In this document: piece after piece, positions 1 to 8,895 of the stretch
Position numbering within the stretch: position 1 is the first letter of the stretch
How the letters are laid out: every line of letters begins with the position of its first letter
Assembly (NCBI RefSeq): GCF_001424305.1
Contig: NZ_LMPD01000002.1
Location: 705,009 to 769,008 of the forward strand
Origin: Pedobacter sp. Leaf176
GTDB taxonomy: Bacteria; Bacteroidota; Bacteroidia; Sphingobacteriales; Sphingobacteriaceae
DNA: 64,000 bases
Direction of reading: 5' to 3'
Program-made: the position numbers and the translations under genes
The notes under the pieces: model-generated
What the model was told of the DNA's origin: nothing
Databases searched by the model: none
What the model saw: only the letters and a program-made list of their open reading frames with translations

Positions 1-1445
1 ATGCTATAACTTTTTGTTCCTCTGGTTTGAAGCTCATAGAATTTATTAAATGAACCCCTTAAATAGATCTGACTTTTTTCTGTTGGGAAAAAATCCAGTT
101 CGCCTTGTAAACCCAAATTTTCACGTCGTAAATCAGTTCCTTCCAATTCCAGGTTAGAAAGCAACACCCTGTCTATGCCATTAATTTTATACGTGCCATA
201 ATCTTTTTGAACCCGATCTTCTCCCCTAAAACTTTTGCTATAGTTTATACCAAATAAATAAGCCCATTTATTATTGCGTTTACCATAAGTAATTGACCCA
301 TCAATATTTTGTTTATCAACTAAAAAATTATGACCGAAAGCCCCTTTTACCTGGAATTGCTGCTGCCCAGGCTTAGGCGTTTTGGAGATGATATTAACAG
401 AACCAGAAGTACCATCAGCATCCATATCCGGTGTTAAAGTTTTATTTACTTCGATGGCCTCAACTGTAGAGGATAATATGCCGTTCAAATCTATTTCTCT
501 TGAACTGGTTGAGGTAGATGGAAGCCTGTTACCATTCAGGGTTACCGATCCCATTGATTGATCCAAACCTCTGATGATAATATTTCTTGGAAGTCCATAG
601 CTGTAATCCATGGCTACACCGGGCACACGTTGCATAGCCTCGCCTACAGTTGCATCCGGAAATCGCTCAATTTGTTCCTCTGATAGCACATACTTAATAT
701 TATCAGCATTGCGCATATTACTCAAAGCCACTGCTTCTCCGCGTCGGATTCCATTCACAGTAATGCCTTTCATGTCATTATTTGCACCAGATATTTTAAA
801 ATCTACATTGGTCGTTTTGCCCTCCTCGATGTTAAAGGTGTATTCACTGCTATTATAGCCAATATAATTAATTACTAGTGTCACTTTGCCTGCCGGAACA
901 TCATCAATAATGAAATAACCATTTACATCAGTAATGAATTTACGGTTAGCACCTTTTAAAATAACGGTGGCATAAGGAAGTGTCTTATTATTTTCTTTGT
1001 CTTTAACATAACCTACTATAGATCCTGGTTTTACTTGCTTGGCAATCTCTAGTTTATTCTTGAGGATAATTACCCCAGCCTGCTCAATCATCATCAGCCG
1101 GTTCTGGTGCAAAAGCGGGGCTAGAATGGATCTGGCCGATTTACCAAAGTTGCTGATCGTAACTTTTTTATTGACATTTTCAATGTTGGAGTAAACAAAA
1201 CCAACTCCGGTTTTCTGTTCAATCTGTTTAAATACATCCCGAAGCGGGACATTTTTAAGGTTCAATGTAATTTTCGTATCCAAACCGGTTTGACCATTCG
1301 CTTCAGTTGCTTGCAAAAGGTTGATAAACAGGATAGAAGTAATGGCATAAATCAGGCTAATTCGCATAATTATTTTCATAAGGCTGTTAGCCCCATTAAA
1401 ATTTTTCATAAATTTGGGTGTGTTTAAATGTTCGTGTTTATTCAT
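1..1445 (-). CDS. TonB-dependent receptor with STN domain (partial, 3' end beyond window)
   Basis: Outer-membrane receptor that would import a substrate using TonB energy and signal its presence inward. The minus-strand frame stays open from an ATG at 1445 to the window edge (481 codons). A second ATG at 1409 gives a more conventional signal peptide start, MKNFNGANSLMKII. In order I see a signal peptide, an STN (secretin/TonB short N-terminal) domain, a CarboxypepD_reg-like beta-sandwich (around GSIVGYVKDKENNKTLPYAT), and a plug with VGEAMQRVPGV, IIIRGLDQ and DMDADGTSGSVNI. The RGLDQ and DADGTSGSVNI words resemble the TIGR01782 class of receptors. It lies downstream of fecR and an ECF sigma gene on the same strand, and the STN domain is the part that contacts FecR in such trios. 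Most of the barrel is missing because of the window boundary. The substrate cannot be read from the sequence. Confidence 0.9.
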   Translation of the reverse strand, partial: MNKHEHLNTPKFMKNFNGANSLMKIIMRISLIYAITSILFINLLQATEANGQTGLDTKITLNLKNVPLRDVFKQIEQKTGVGFVYSNIENVNKKVTISNFGKSARSILAPLLHQNRLMMIEQAGVIILKNKLEIAKQVKPGSIVGYVKDKENNKTLPYATVILKGANRKFITDVNGYFIIDDVPAGKVTLVINYIGYNSSEYTFNIEEGKTTNVDFKISGANNDMKGITVNGIRRGEAVALSNMRNADNIKYVLSEEQIERFPDATVGEAMQRVPGVAMDYSYGLPRNIIIRGLDQSMGSVTLNGNRLPSTSTSSREIDLNGILSSTVEAIEVNKTLTPDMDADGTSGSVNIISKTPKPGQQQFQVKGAFGHNFLVDKQNIDGSITYGKRNNKWAYLFGINYSKSFRGEDRVQKDYGTYKINGIDRVLLSNLELEGTDLRRENLGLQGELDFFPTEKSQIYLRGSFNKFYELQTRGTKSYS

Positions 1446-1519
1446 ATTTCCAGATCAATCGAAAGTTCGCAGCTAACGATTAATCCTATTAAGGCCGTTT
1501 CCTATTAGGGATCGGCTTT

Positions 1520-2515
1520 TTAGTCTTCCTTACATGTGTTTCCTCCTTTTAAAAAAATAGTTTGATTATTTTGGTTTATCTTGATGTTCATCACAGTTTG
1601 TATTGTCTTTAATATTGCCGCCAAATCTTTGTGTTCAAATCTTGCAGTTAGTGTACACGAGGAATGCGGATAGGCAGAGGTATCAAACTTCACATTGAAT
1701 CTTCTTGATAGCGTGAATAACACTTCCCCCATTGGTGTTTGCTCAAAAATTAGTGTACCGTTTTTCCAGTCATCTGCGCCTGTAGCGGTGTATAGCGCTT
1801 TCGAAAAAGTTTTTGCCAGCGTATCAAAAGTTAAGATATTATTGGCTGCTAAAAAGATCGGTTGAGACTTATCCTCTTTTTTTAAAACGCCGACCTTACC
1901 CGATTTTACAAAAACCTGAATACGACTTTCGTTTTTATATGCCCTGACGTTAAAGCTGGTACCATAAACGACTGTTCTTATTTTGCCGCTTTCCACTACA
2001 AAAGGCTGTTTATTTTGGTGGATAACATCAAAGAAAGCCTCGCCCGATAGTTGAACCAAACGCTTGTCGCTTTTAGAAAAATCTTTATTATACCTGATGC
2101 TGGTACCTGAATTGAGCAGAACAGTTGAACGATCCGGAAGCGTAACAGACAACATTTTTCCAAACGCAGCAGTTTCTGTTGTCCACTCGGCTACGGGTTC
2201 TGATTTAATGCTGTCGATGAAGTTAATGCCGAAAATAATTAGCGCAGCAACAGATGCGGCTGCAATTCCATACATCCAAGTGAAATTTAATTTCACTTTA
2301 CGACCCGTAAATTTTGAATTAGCCGCAAGGTCAGGGATTTCCAGTGCTTCCTCTGGCTTCAGTTGTGCGCTAAGTTGCCAAAGCATGGCACTTTCATGAT
2401 ATATTTTTTCATTTTCTTCACTTTCAGAAAGCCATAAATCCAATTCCTTTTTCGAGGCGCTGGTTTCCGTATCACTTAGCCTCTTAATAATAATGTTCCA
2501 AATTTCTTCTTTCAT
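1520..2515 (-). CDS. FecR-family anti-sigma factor
   Basis: Inner-membrane anti-sigma regulator of 331 residues that should hold the upstream ECF sigma factor until the TonB receptor signals. The N-terminal cytoplasmic part (about residues 1-75) is followed by one membrane segment (about 80-100, MYGIAAASVAALIIFGINFI). A periplasmic FecR domain spans about 112-210 and includes GEAFFDV and VYGTSFNVRAY. The C-terminal part (about 255-325) is of DUF4974 type, as is usual in Bacteroidota. The gene is 59 bp downstream of the sigma gene and about 75 bp upstream of the receptor start, on the same strand. The length is normal for the family. The family call is firm; the signal it responds to is unknown. 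Confidence 0.93.
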   Translation of the reverse strand: MKEEIWNIIIKRLSDTETSASKKELDLWLSESEENEKIYHESAMLWQLSAQLKPEEALEIPDLAANSKFTGRKVKLNFTWMYGIAAASVAALIIFGINFIDSIKSEPVAEWTTETAAFGKMLSVTLPDRSTVLLNSGTSIRYNKDFSKSDKRLVQLSGEAFFDVIHQNKQPFVVESGKIRTVVYGTSFNVRAYKNESRIQVFVKSGKVGVLKKEDKSQPIFLAANNILTFDTLAKTFSKALYTATGADDWKNGTLIFEQTPMGEVLFTLSRRFNVKFDTSAYPHSSCTLTARFEHKDLAAILKTIQTVMNIKINQNNQTIFLKGGNTCKED

Positions 2516-2574
2516 AGAGATGTTTCTTCATGAGTAAAGACACATCTGAAAGCAAAAAACACGGGCTGTTTAAG

Positions 2575-3135
2575 TTAAGCTTCTGTTAAGTGTTGGTTAA
2601 AAAATTGGTGACAGTTTTCATGAATGAATTTCATACTTTTCGCCAGGTGATCTTCAACCGTTCGGGAAGAAATTTGAAGTAATTCTGCTATTTCCTGACA
2701 ATTAAAGCCTTCTATGCGGTGTAATCTAAAAACAAGCTGTCTTTTCTCAGGAAGTTTTGAAATCAGTTTTTTAAGATAAATCAGCTGTTCAGATTCTTCC
2801 GCTAAAAAATCAATTGATTGAGAGTTGTCGGACAATATAGTAAGTTGCCCGCTGTCAAAATAGCTTATTCTTTTCTTGCTTTGGCTAGTAATGTAATTAA
2901 GGGAAGCATTTTTAACCGATTTAAACAAATAGGCTTTCGTATCATCCATTTGATAAGCATTACTCCAAATTTTTAAGAATACATCATTAACAATACCGGA
3001 AGATATTTCATCATCGTTCAAAAAATAGTTTGCGTAGTTTTTTAAAAGCGGAGCCCAACGTTTATACAACAATTCCACCCCCGGGTAGTCCTGTTTTACG
3101 TCTTTTTCCTTTCCAATTTTGATAAGCGCTTTCAA
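2575..3135 (-). CDS. ECF-type RNA polymerase sigma-70 factor
   Basis: Sigma factor of 186 residues, the usual ECF length. Sigma region 2 lies in the first half (YANYFLNDDEISSGIVNDVFLKIW). Region 4 lies near the C terminus, with the helix-turn-helix words GFNCQEIAELLQISSRTVEDH. There is no region 1 or 3. It is the first gene of a sigma, fecR, TonB-receptor set on the minus strand, the standard Bacteroidota cell-surface signalling arrangement. It probably autoregulates this operon, but no operator is visible. No intact neighbouring degradation genes show which substrate is sensed. Confidence 0.94.
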   Translation of the reverse strand: MKALIKIGKEKDVKQDYPGVELLYKRWAPLLKNYANYFLNDDEISSGIVNDVFLKIWSNAYQMDDTKAYLFKSVKNASLNYITSQSKKRISYFDSGQLTILSDNSQSIDFLAEESEQLIYLKKLISKLPEKRQLVFRLHRIEGFNCQEIAELLQISSRTVEDHLAKSMKFIHENCHQFFNQHLTEA

Positions 3136-3378
3136 CTGATGATTAATCTGTTCAAAGTATGCAAGAAAATATTAATACCGTATTAAAAGAATGTTATGCT
3201 ATAGCACAAATACTATTAAAAATTATCTGTTACCAGGGATTTGCACCATTAGATACAGCAGTTTCGTTTCTGTCTATCACCGAAAAGTAGCCATAAAGAT
3301 AGTTTAAAACATAAACAACATGCTAATTATTGGCCTGTCAAAATACCCCCTTAAGTAAACTGGAGATCTAAATAAAAA

Positions 3379-4248
3379 CTAAAGCAGGCTATCCGTAGCA
3401 GTTGAAAAGTCGAACTCCCGGAGATTGACAACCCTATTCTGGGTGATGCCTTTTTTACTACCGGTAGTAGCGCCAAAGAAAGTTATCTTCTTAGATACCC
3501 AGCCTGAACTTGAAGGATAGAAATCCACGTCTATGGCATTTTTTCCGCTTATAAAAGTTAAGGATAGTTTTTTTTCGTCAGCCTGACGGATTCGAAGGAA
3601 GTTCACTTCATAACATTTGTTTATCACCAGGCGGTTGTCTCCAGAAACGACTTTTAAGCAATTTCCATCTTCCACTAATGCCTCAAGTTTTTGGCCCGGC
3701 ACCTTTTGCTTCTGCTGCTTTACGGCAACCATTAATGTATCTGTAGCCGTTAAGACATTGCTTTGAGGTGAATAACCATTATAGATACGGACCCACTTTC
3801 CATTATTAGATTTTAAAAGCCGGGTAAAGGCGATCAGGTTGTGCTTCTCCTTTTCGATAATCCCTTCTTCTGTTTCCATAGCAGCATGGTACAATTGCGC
3901 TTTGGGATAATCATTATATCTGTCTCTGTAAAACAGGAGATTTATTTGTGTAACCTCTGGAGGCAATGTCTTCGGGTATATTCCATCAGTGAATGTAAAA
4001 AGCCTTGATTTGATAACTTCCGGACTAAGCTTATCACTTCCACTTACTTTGAAATATTGAACAGTCCGGTTTGTGCCCAGCAATTTTAAATCTATATTTT
4101 TTAATGACATTAACTCCGCATTCAAATCCTTATCAAGTGCAATGATTTTAAACTCACCACTACCACAGCCGTATAATGTAGTAATAAAGATAAGGAGAAT
4201 TGGATTCGTCCAGCGTAGACTGATGAGCTTAAACATTGTATTATACAT
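3379..4248 (-). CDS. putative lipoprotein of unknown function
   Basis: I do not recognise a family for this 289-residue protein. It begins with a hydrophobic segment (NPILLIFITTLYGCG) ending in a lipobox-like LYGC, so it is probably lipidated and held in the outer membrane or periplasm. The start MYNTMFKLISLRW could equally be the internal Met5. The mature part is predicted globular, with alternating polar and hydrophobic residues and no obvious catalytic motif. It is separated from the sigma operon by about 240 bp and is followed by a gene-poor stretch, so it looks monocistronic. Codon use resembles that of its neighbours. Confidence 0.75.
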   Translation of the reverse strand: MYNTMFKLISLRWTNPILLIFITTLYGCGSGEFKIIALDKDLNAELMSLKNIDLKLLGTNRTVQYFKVSGSDKLSPEVIKSRLFTFTDGIYPKTLPPEVTQINLLFYRDRYNDYPKAQLYHAAMETEEGIIEKEKHNLIAFTRLLKSNNGKWVRIYNGYSPQSNVLTATDTLMVAVKQQKQKVPGQKLEALVEDGNCLKVVSGDNRLVINKCYEVNFLRIRQADEKKLSLTFISGKNAIDVDFYPSSSGWVSKKITFFGATTGSKKGITQNRVVNLREFDFSTATDSLL

Positions 4249-4795
4249 ATTTTCCGGAATCTAAAATACTAATAAAATTCAGTTGTACATGTATGTCCCA
4301 CACGGTCATGATCAATCTGTTGAATTAATTGCACTTTAGAAAATTCGTTTAATCCAACAACTCTTAACAGTTCCTGTAGTTGTTGAGCATTCATATTTTA
4401 AAATAAATTTGATGAACTACATCCCATAGATTTAAAAAAAGGAAATTCCATAGGCTGTTCAAAGTTCGGGCGAATCTTCGCCAGATTATAAATGATAAAA
4501 AGAAAAACTGCATAAATCAGGTTGGATAACTATTATCAAACCTGATTTCCGCTGTAATTATAAAAAAAATTCTTCTTACCAATTATTGCGAACAGCATAA
4601 TTTCTTAAACCTTTATTTGTATCAAGCCGATTAACAATAAGTTATAACTTTAAATAAGTCAGTTCGGCCTGGCGGCTTAGGTTCGAAATGGAAACCAAAA
4701 ATTAAATTAAGAGCCACCTAAAATAATCGGCAGCGATGTATATCTCTAAACTAAAACGAAATGAATAATGTTTTAAGTTATATACTTTATCGTGA
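4249..4795. other. 547-bp gap with a relic ORF and an inverted repeat
   Basis: No full gene was found here. On the minus strand 4269-4394 is an ATG-initiated 41-codon ORF (MNAQQLQELLRVVGLNEF...), which may be a small gene or a relic. An inverted repeat lies at 4514-4523 and 4539-4548 (AAATCAGGTT / AACCTGATTT), possibly a terminator hairpin without a clear T-tract. The rest is AT-rich and includes the upstream region of the cyanophycinase gene. Confidence 0.5.
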
Positions 4796-5644
4796 ATGAA
4801 ACAAAAAGACACATCAGCATGCCCTGTTCCCAGGGGTAAGCTTATCATTATTGGCGGTGCAGAGAATAAGTCTGCCGAAGGGCCAAGTAAAGAGATTGAT
4901 AAAAATATTCTCCAGGAATTTATTGAATTGTGTGGGAAACAACCGATTATTGAGCTTATTACAACTGCCGGAAGCGAAGCTATCGAGGAGACCTACACTG
5001 AATACGCCGATATTTTCAAGAGCCTCGGCGCAAAATCAACCGGCCATATCCACCATAATCAGCGGGCCGATGAATTTGACGAGATTTATGAGCGTGTCGA
5101 GAAAGCGAACGGCATCTTCTTTTCCGGCGGAGACCAGTTAAAGTTAACGGCTATATATGGAGGAACGGAATTGATGTCTCTAATCAAAGAGCGATACATA
5201 CACGATAAACTTGTTATAGGCGGTACAAGCGCAGGCGCAATGGCAATGTCGACACCAATGATTTTTGATGGCACCGGCGTTGAAGAAATGGTTGCGGCAG
5301 GCGTGAAAGTGACCACTGGTTTTGAATTTCTGAAAGATGTATGCATCGACACCCATTTTGTACACCGGGGGCGCTTTGTCAGAATGGCTCAGGTAATTGC
5401 GACGAATCCTGCTTCCATTGGTATTGGCATTGAGGAAGATACAGCCATTATAATTCATGAAGGACGAAGTGCACAAGTGGTCGGCAGCGGCGTCGTAATA
5501 ATTATAGATGGGCAACATAGTAAGGGAAGTAACATTACCTCATTTAATGATGATAAAAGAATAACAGTCCGTGATCTTCGCGTATCGATACTTTCGAAGG
5601 GTGAAGACTTTCTTATTCCTGACAGAAATCCACCACACATTTAA
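4796..5644 (+). CDS. cyanophycinase (family S51 serine peptidase)
   Basis: Predicted to cleave cyanophycin, the multi-L-arginyl-poly-aspartate storage polymer, into Asp-Arg dipeptides. The nucleophile elbow GGTSAGA (Ser145) and the upstream FFSGGDQ (about 109-114) are the hallmark S51 motifs. GKLIIIGGAENK near the N terminus is also typical. At 282 residues it has normal length and no signal peptide, so it should be cytoplasmic. It stands alone: no cyanophycin synthetase and no isoaspartyl dipeptidase lie beside it in this window. It converges with the metalloprotease gene across a hairpin at 5664-5719. The family assignment is strong. The physiological substrate is inferred, because related S51 proteins act on other beta-aspartyl peptides. 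Confidence 0.9.
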   Translation: MKQKDTSACPVPRGKLIIIGGAENKSAEGPSKEIDKNILQEFIELCGKQPIIELITTAGSEAIEETYTEYADIFKSLGAKSTGHIHHNQRADEFDEIYERVEKANGIFFSGGDQLKLTAIYGGTELMSLIKERYIHDKLVIGGTSAGAMAMSTPMIFDGTGVEEMVAAGVKVTTGFEFLKDVCIDTHFVHRGRFVRMAQVIATNPASIGIGIEEDTAIIIHEGRSAQVVGSGVVIIIDGQHSKGSNITSFNDDKRITVRDLRVSILSKGEDFLIPDRNPPHI

Positions 5645-5663
5645 TATATTAATTGTTAACCAC

Positions 5664-5719
5664 ACGTAGCTTTAAAAGCAGAAAAGCTTCCTGGCATTAG
5701 CCAAAAAGCTTTTCTACGT
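5664..5719. terminator. hairpin between converging genes
   Basis: Inverted repeat with outer arms ACGTAG / CTACGT (5664-5669, 5714-5719) and inner arms AGAAAAGCTT / AAGCTTTTCT (5680-5689, 5706-5715). It lies between the ends of the cyanophycinase and metalloprotease genes, so it may terminate both. There is no long T-tract on either side. Confidence 0.5.
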
Positions 5720-5737
5720 AACTTAAACTTAACTTAT

Positions 5738-8311
5738 TTATTTTTTTACATCCAAGGCATCATCTATTCTGCTTGCTAAATCTTCTAAATGATATTTACT
5801 TAAACCCGTTGCAGAATTTGCGCTGTTTTTGATCATCGCATCCAATTCTTTCAACTCACCTTTAACAACAGACAATGCATCACTTTGCGACGCTGTAAGG
5901 CCACCTTGTGTGGCACCACCCCTACCGCCGCCGGCAAGTATCACATTTATAGCGGTTGGCATCGCTGAAGGTTTAACAATCGAAATCAATTTATCAACAT
6001 AGAGTTTTTGAAGGTTTCTTCTATACACATCAATTGGCTGGTTTGATTTCAGCTCCGTAAAAATCGAAGCATTTAAGTCGGTAAACAAATCAGTTATTTT
6101 ATAAGCATTATTACCATCAGCTGCTTCTGCAGAAATTAACTTAGTTAACGTACTCGTACCTAATAACCTATTGATTGTAGTATTCTGCAATCTGCCAACA
6201 ACTTCTAAACCATTCTCATCGATGTTATCTAAAATTGGTTTGTTGATTAACCATGTAGGCGTTTTAAATAACTGAACATCTAAAAAGTTCATGGCTTCTT
6301 TTTGTGTTGCAGCCGGCGTACGCTCATAAACCGGTCCTGTTTGTTCTACTGTTTTAGGATTTTCATAAACGCCTCCGATATTTTTAGCCACATGCCCCAT
6401 GTAGCGACCGAATTGAGTGGTCAGCTGACCATACATATTGGAGAGATTATCATAACCATCAGCAGGCTCTTTTGTCCACACAGGTAAATTGCTCAGTATA
6501 ACCTTTAGGTTTTTAATACCATATGTACTTGCTATCATCGCATTATCTGATAAATCTTCATTTTGCGAATGCGGATCATCTGGGTTGGTTTCAGTGCCGA
6601 ACCATAATCTCCGGTTTTTTGAAGACTCGATGGTCATTTTGTTTAGAATCGGAACTTCTTGTTGCGCATTTTTTGTTTCGGGAAAATATTTGTAGCCCCA
6701 CTCAATTGCCCATTTATCGTAATCACCAATTCGGGGGTATAAACCTTTCGATGAAATATTATCCTCTGGTTGCGCAACATAGTTAAAACGGGCATAATCC
6801 ATAATAGATGGTGTATGTCCGTTGGCTTCAACCCATTTTTTATCTCTTAGCATTTCAGTAGGAACAGTAGAACTAGAGCCATAATTGTGGCGTAAACCTA
6901 AAGTGTGACCAACTTCATGAGACGAAACAAAACGAATTAGATCGCCCATTAATTCATCGCTGAAGGTCATTTTGCGAGCTCTTGGATCAACAGCTGCAGT
7001 TTGAATCATGTACCAGTCGTGAACCAGTTTTTGCACATTGTGGAACCAGTTGATGTGACTCTCCATAATTTCACCACTACGCGGGTCGGAAATACTTGGT
7101 CCGCTGGCATTAGCAATTTCTGAGGGTTTATAAACGATTGCCGAGTGACGTGCATCATCAATGCTCCAGGTAGAATCCTGTTTATAAGTTGGCGCCTCTT
7201 TCGCCATGATTGCATTTTTAAAACCTGCCTTTTCAAAAGCTTTAGCCCAATCATCAACACCTGCTTTTAAATAAGGTACCCATTTTTTTGGGGTAGCCGG
7301 GTCGATATAAAATATAATCGGCTTAATCGGTTCCACTAATTCTCCACGTTTGTATTTCGCCAGATCTTGTGGTTTAGGCTCTAACCGCCATCTTTTAATC
7401 AACTCAATTTCTTTAACACCCTGAGGATTTAAATCGAAATCTGTATAGCCCACTGCAAAATAACCCACACGAGGATCAAAATATCGCGCCTTCATAGGCA
7501 CCTTTGGGAGAATAACCAATGAAGTATTCAATTCAATGGTTGATGAACCAGCTGAAGCACCGCCACCCATTGCTGCAGGAGCACCACCACCAAAAGGGTT
7601 TGGAGCTGCAGTTAAGCTATACGTTTTGACTGTATTAATCTCCACATTCATTGGAAAGCTCCTTAAAGCTACAACATAACTTCTGTCAGCAAGCTGCGCA
7701 CCTAATCTGAAACGCGTTTTTGAAGCAGGAGAACTAAAGTAGAAAATATCATTGTCGCTGTTCAAATAATCAGTTACATCAATAACACTACCTCTTTTAT
7801 CAGGTGTATAAGCTGCTATGTTAAATGAAGCTGCAATGGCCTGTATATTTGAATTTTTTAACGATTGGTACATCGAAGTTGTACTATCCGGACCATAAGT
7901 TCTGTAACTTATTTTACGCATGAAAATGCGGTTATTCGGACCTTTTTCAAAACGAATAACGGCACTTCCGATTTGATCACCGGCATAACCCTGAACAGCC
8001 CTTACTTCAGCACCTGATTTTGATATACGGCTAACTACCAAAATATCTCTTCCTAAGGTTGTATCCGCAATTTCAAAGAAGAATTTATCTTCCAGCTTAT
8101 GCGTGGTTATCATACCTCTTCTGGTCGAGGTTTTACTTGTGATAACCTGGTCGTAAGGTTTTGGTTGTGCTCTAATGCCCGAACCCAGGGCTGCGCCGGG
8201 CGCTCTTCTGGCAGAGTCGGTTGTTGCAACCGCTCCTCCTGGCCTTACCTGTGCCTGGACACAGGTAATAGCAGAAACAGCAAATAAAATGCTGAGTAAA
8301 TTTTTCTTCAT
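5738..8311 (-). CDS. zinc-dependent metalloprotease (DUF5117/DUF5118 type)
   Basis: Secreted or periplasmic protease of 857 residues. A Sec signal peptide (MKKNLLSILFAVSAITCVQAQ) is followed by a DUF5118-like short segment (about 50-100), a DUF5117-like domain, and a metzincin-type catalytic domain. The zinc motif HEVGHTLGLRH places ligands His465, His469 and His475 with catalytic Glu466. The C-terminal third lacks recognisable motifs apart from a glycine-rich patch (GGGRGGATQGG). A TATATTTA box at about 8335-8342 on the minus strand is a candidate -7 element. Large proteins with this architecture are common in Bacteroidota. The substrate is not known. Confidence 0.9.
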   Translation of the reverse strand: MKKNLLSILFAVSAITCVQAQVRPGGAVATTDSARRAPGAALGSGIRAQPKPYDQVITSKTSTRRGMITTHKLEDKFFFEIADTTLGRDILVVSRISKSGAEVRAVQGYAGDQIGSAVIRFEKGPNNRIFMRKISYRTYGPDSTTSMYQSLKNSNIQAIAASFNIAAYTPDKRGSVIDVTDYLNSDNDIFYFSSPASKTRFRLGAQLADRSYVVALRSFPMNVEINTVKTYSLTAAPNPFGGGAPAAMGGGASAGSSTIELNTSLVILPKVPMKARYFDPRVGYFAVGYTDFDLNPQGVKEIELIKRWRLEPKPQDLAKYKRGELVEPIKPIIFYIDPATPKKWVPYLKAGVDDWAKAFEKAGFKNAIMAKEAPTYKQDSTWSIDDARHSAIVYKPSEIANASGPSISDPRSGEIMESHINWFHNVQKLVHDWYMIQTAAVDPRARKMTFSDELMGDLIRFVSSHEVGHTLGLRHNYGSSSTVPTEMLRDKKWVEANGHTPSIMDYARFNYVAQPEDNISSKGLYPRIGDYDKWAIEWGYKYFPETKNAQQEVPILNKMTIESSKNRRLWFGTETNPDDPHSQNEDLSDNAMIASTYGIKNLKVILSNLPVWTKEPADGYDNLSNMYGQLTTQFGRYMGHVAKNIGGVYENPKTVEQTGPVYERTPAATQKEAMNFLDVQLFKTPTWLINKPILDNIDENGLEVVGRLQNTTINRLLGTSTLTKLISAEAADGNNAYKITDLFTDLNASIFTELKSNQPIDVYRRNLQKLYVDKLISIVKPSAMPTAINVILAGGGRGGATQGGLTASQSDALSVVKGELKELDAMIKNSANSATGLSKYHLEDLASRIDDALDVKK

Positions 8312-8428
8312 AACAAATTAGTTGATTTGACCGTAAATATAGGCTGCAAGCGGGTTTTGATATTGTATTTGAAATAACTTTTAAGTTACAAACGCTTAAT
8401 TTATTTAGTTTTAACTATAAAAATAATT

Positions 8429-8788
8429 TTATAACGAGAATTCTGGATTTTCTATCAAGCCAATTACGTTTCCGAAGGGATCAAAAATGCTTCCGACCCA
8501 AATTGAACCTCCAACATTATTAGGTTGCTCATGAATTTCGATTTCCAGTGTTGCAAAACGTCTAAAAGTTTCTTTGATGTCCTTAACGCCCCAATACGTT
8601 ATGGAGTGGTTACCGTTACTAAAACCAGAATCGTCTGGATTTAAACCCAATTCGAATCCACCAACATTATAGCCAACATAATATGGTTCATCGAAGTACG
8701 GCTCTATTTCGAATACGCTTTTATACCATTCTTTCGCGGCTGTTAAATCGCCTACATAATAAACTATTGTTCTTAATCCTTGTAGCAT
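8429..8788 (-). CDS. VOC (glyoxalase/bleomycin resistance) family protein
   Basis: A 119-residue single-domain VOC-fold protein. The N-terminal betaalphabetabetabeta module shows LRTIVYYVGDLTAAKEWYKSVF and the C-terminal half ends with IFDPFGNVIGLIENP, the classic VOC finish. Such proteins usually dimerise to build a metal-binding site. The specific reaction cannot be inferred from this sequence. It is flanked by AT-rich intergenic repeats, about 105 bp from holA on the same strand, so it may be expressed separately. Confidence 0.88.
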   Translation of the reverse strand: MLQGLRTIVYYVGDLTAAKEWYKSVFEIEPYFDEPYYVGYNVGGFELGLNPDDSGFSNGNHSITYWGVKDIKETFRRFATLEIEIHEQPNNVGGSIWVGSIFDPFGNVIGLIENPEFSL

Positions 8789-8895
8789 ATTCGTTAATGT
8801 TTAAATTGGTTAATTCCTATATTGTTAAATTGATAAAATGATATGCATTATAATACATCAACCGATGCTGAGATTAACCAGTTTAACAATTTAAA

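Noticed and set aside
610..858. 82-residue plus-strand ORF inside the TonB receptor
   Set aside because: Antisense to a strongly supported coding frame; no domain resemblance.
4636..4700. Possible tRNA because of GGTTCGAAAT near 4680
   Set aside because: No cloverleaf, acceptor stem or CCA end can be drawn around it.
5086..5518. Antisense ORFs across the cyanophycinase gene
   Set aside because: They fall within a clear S51 gene and have no start or composition support.
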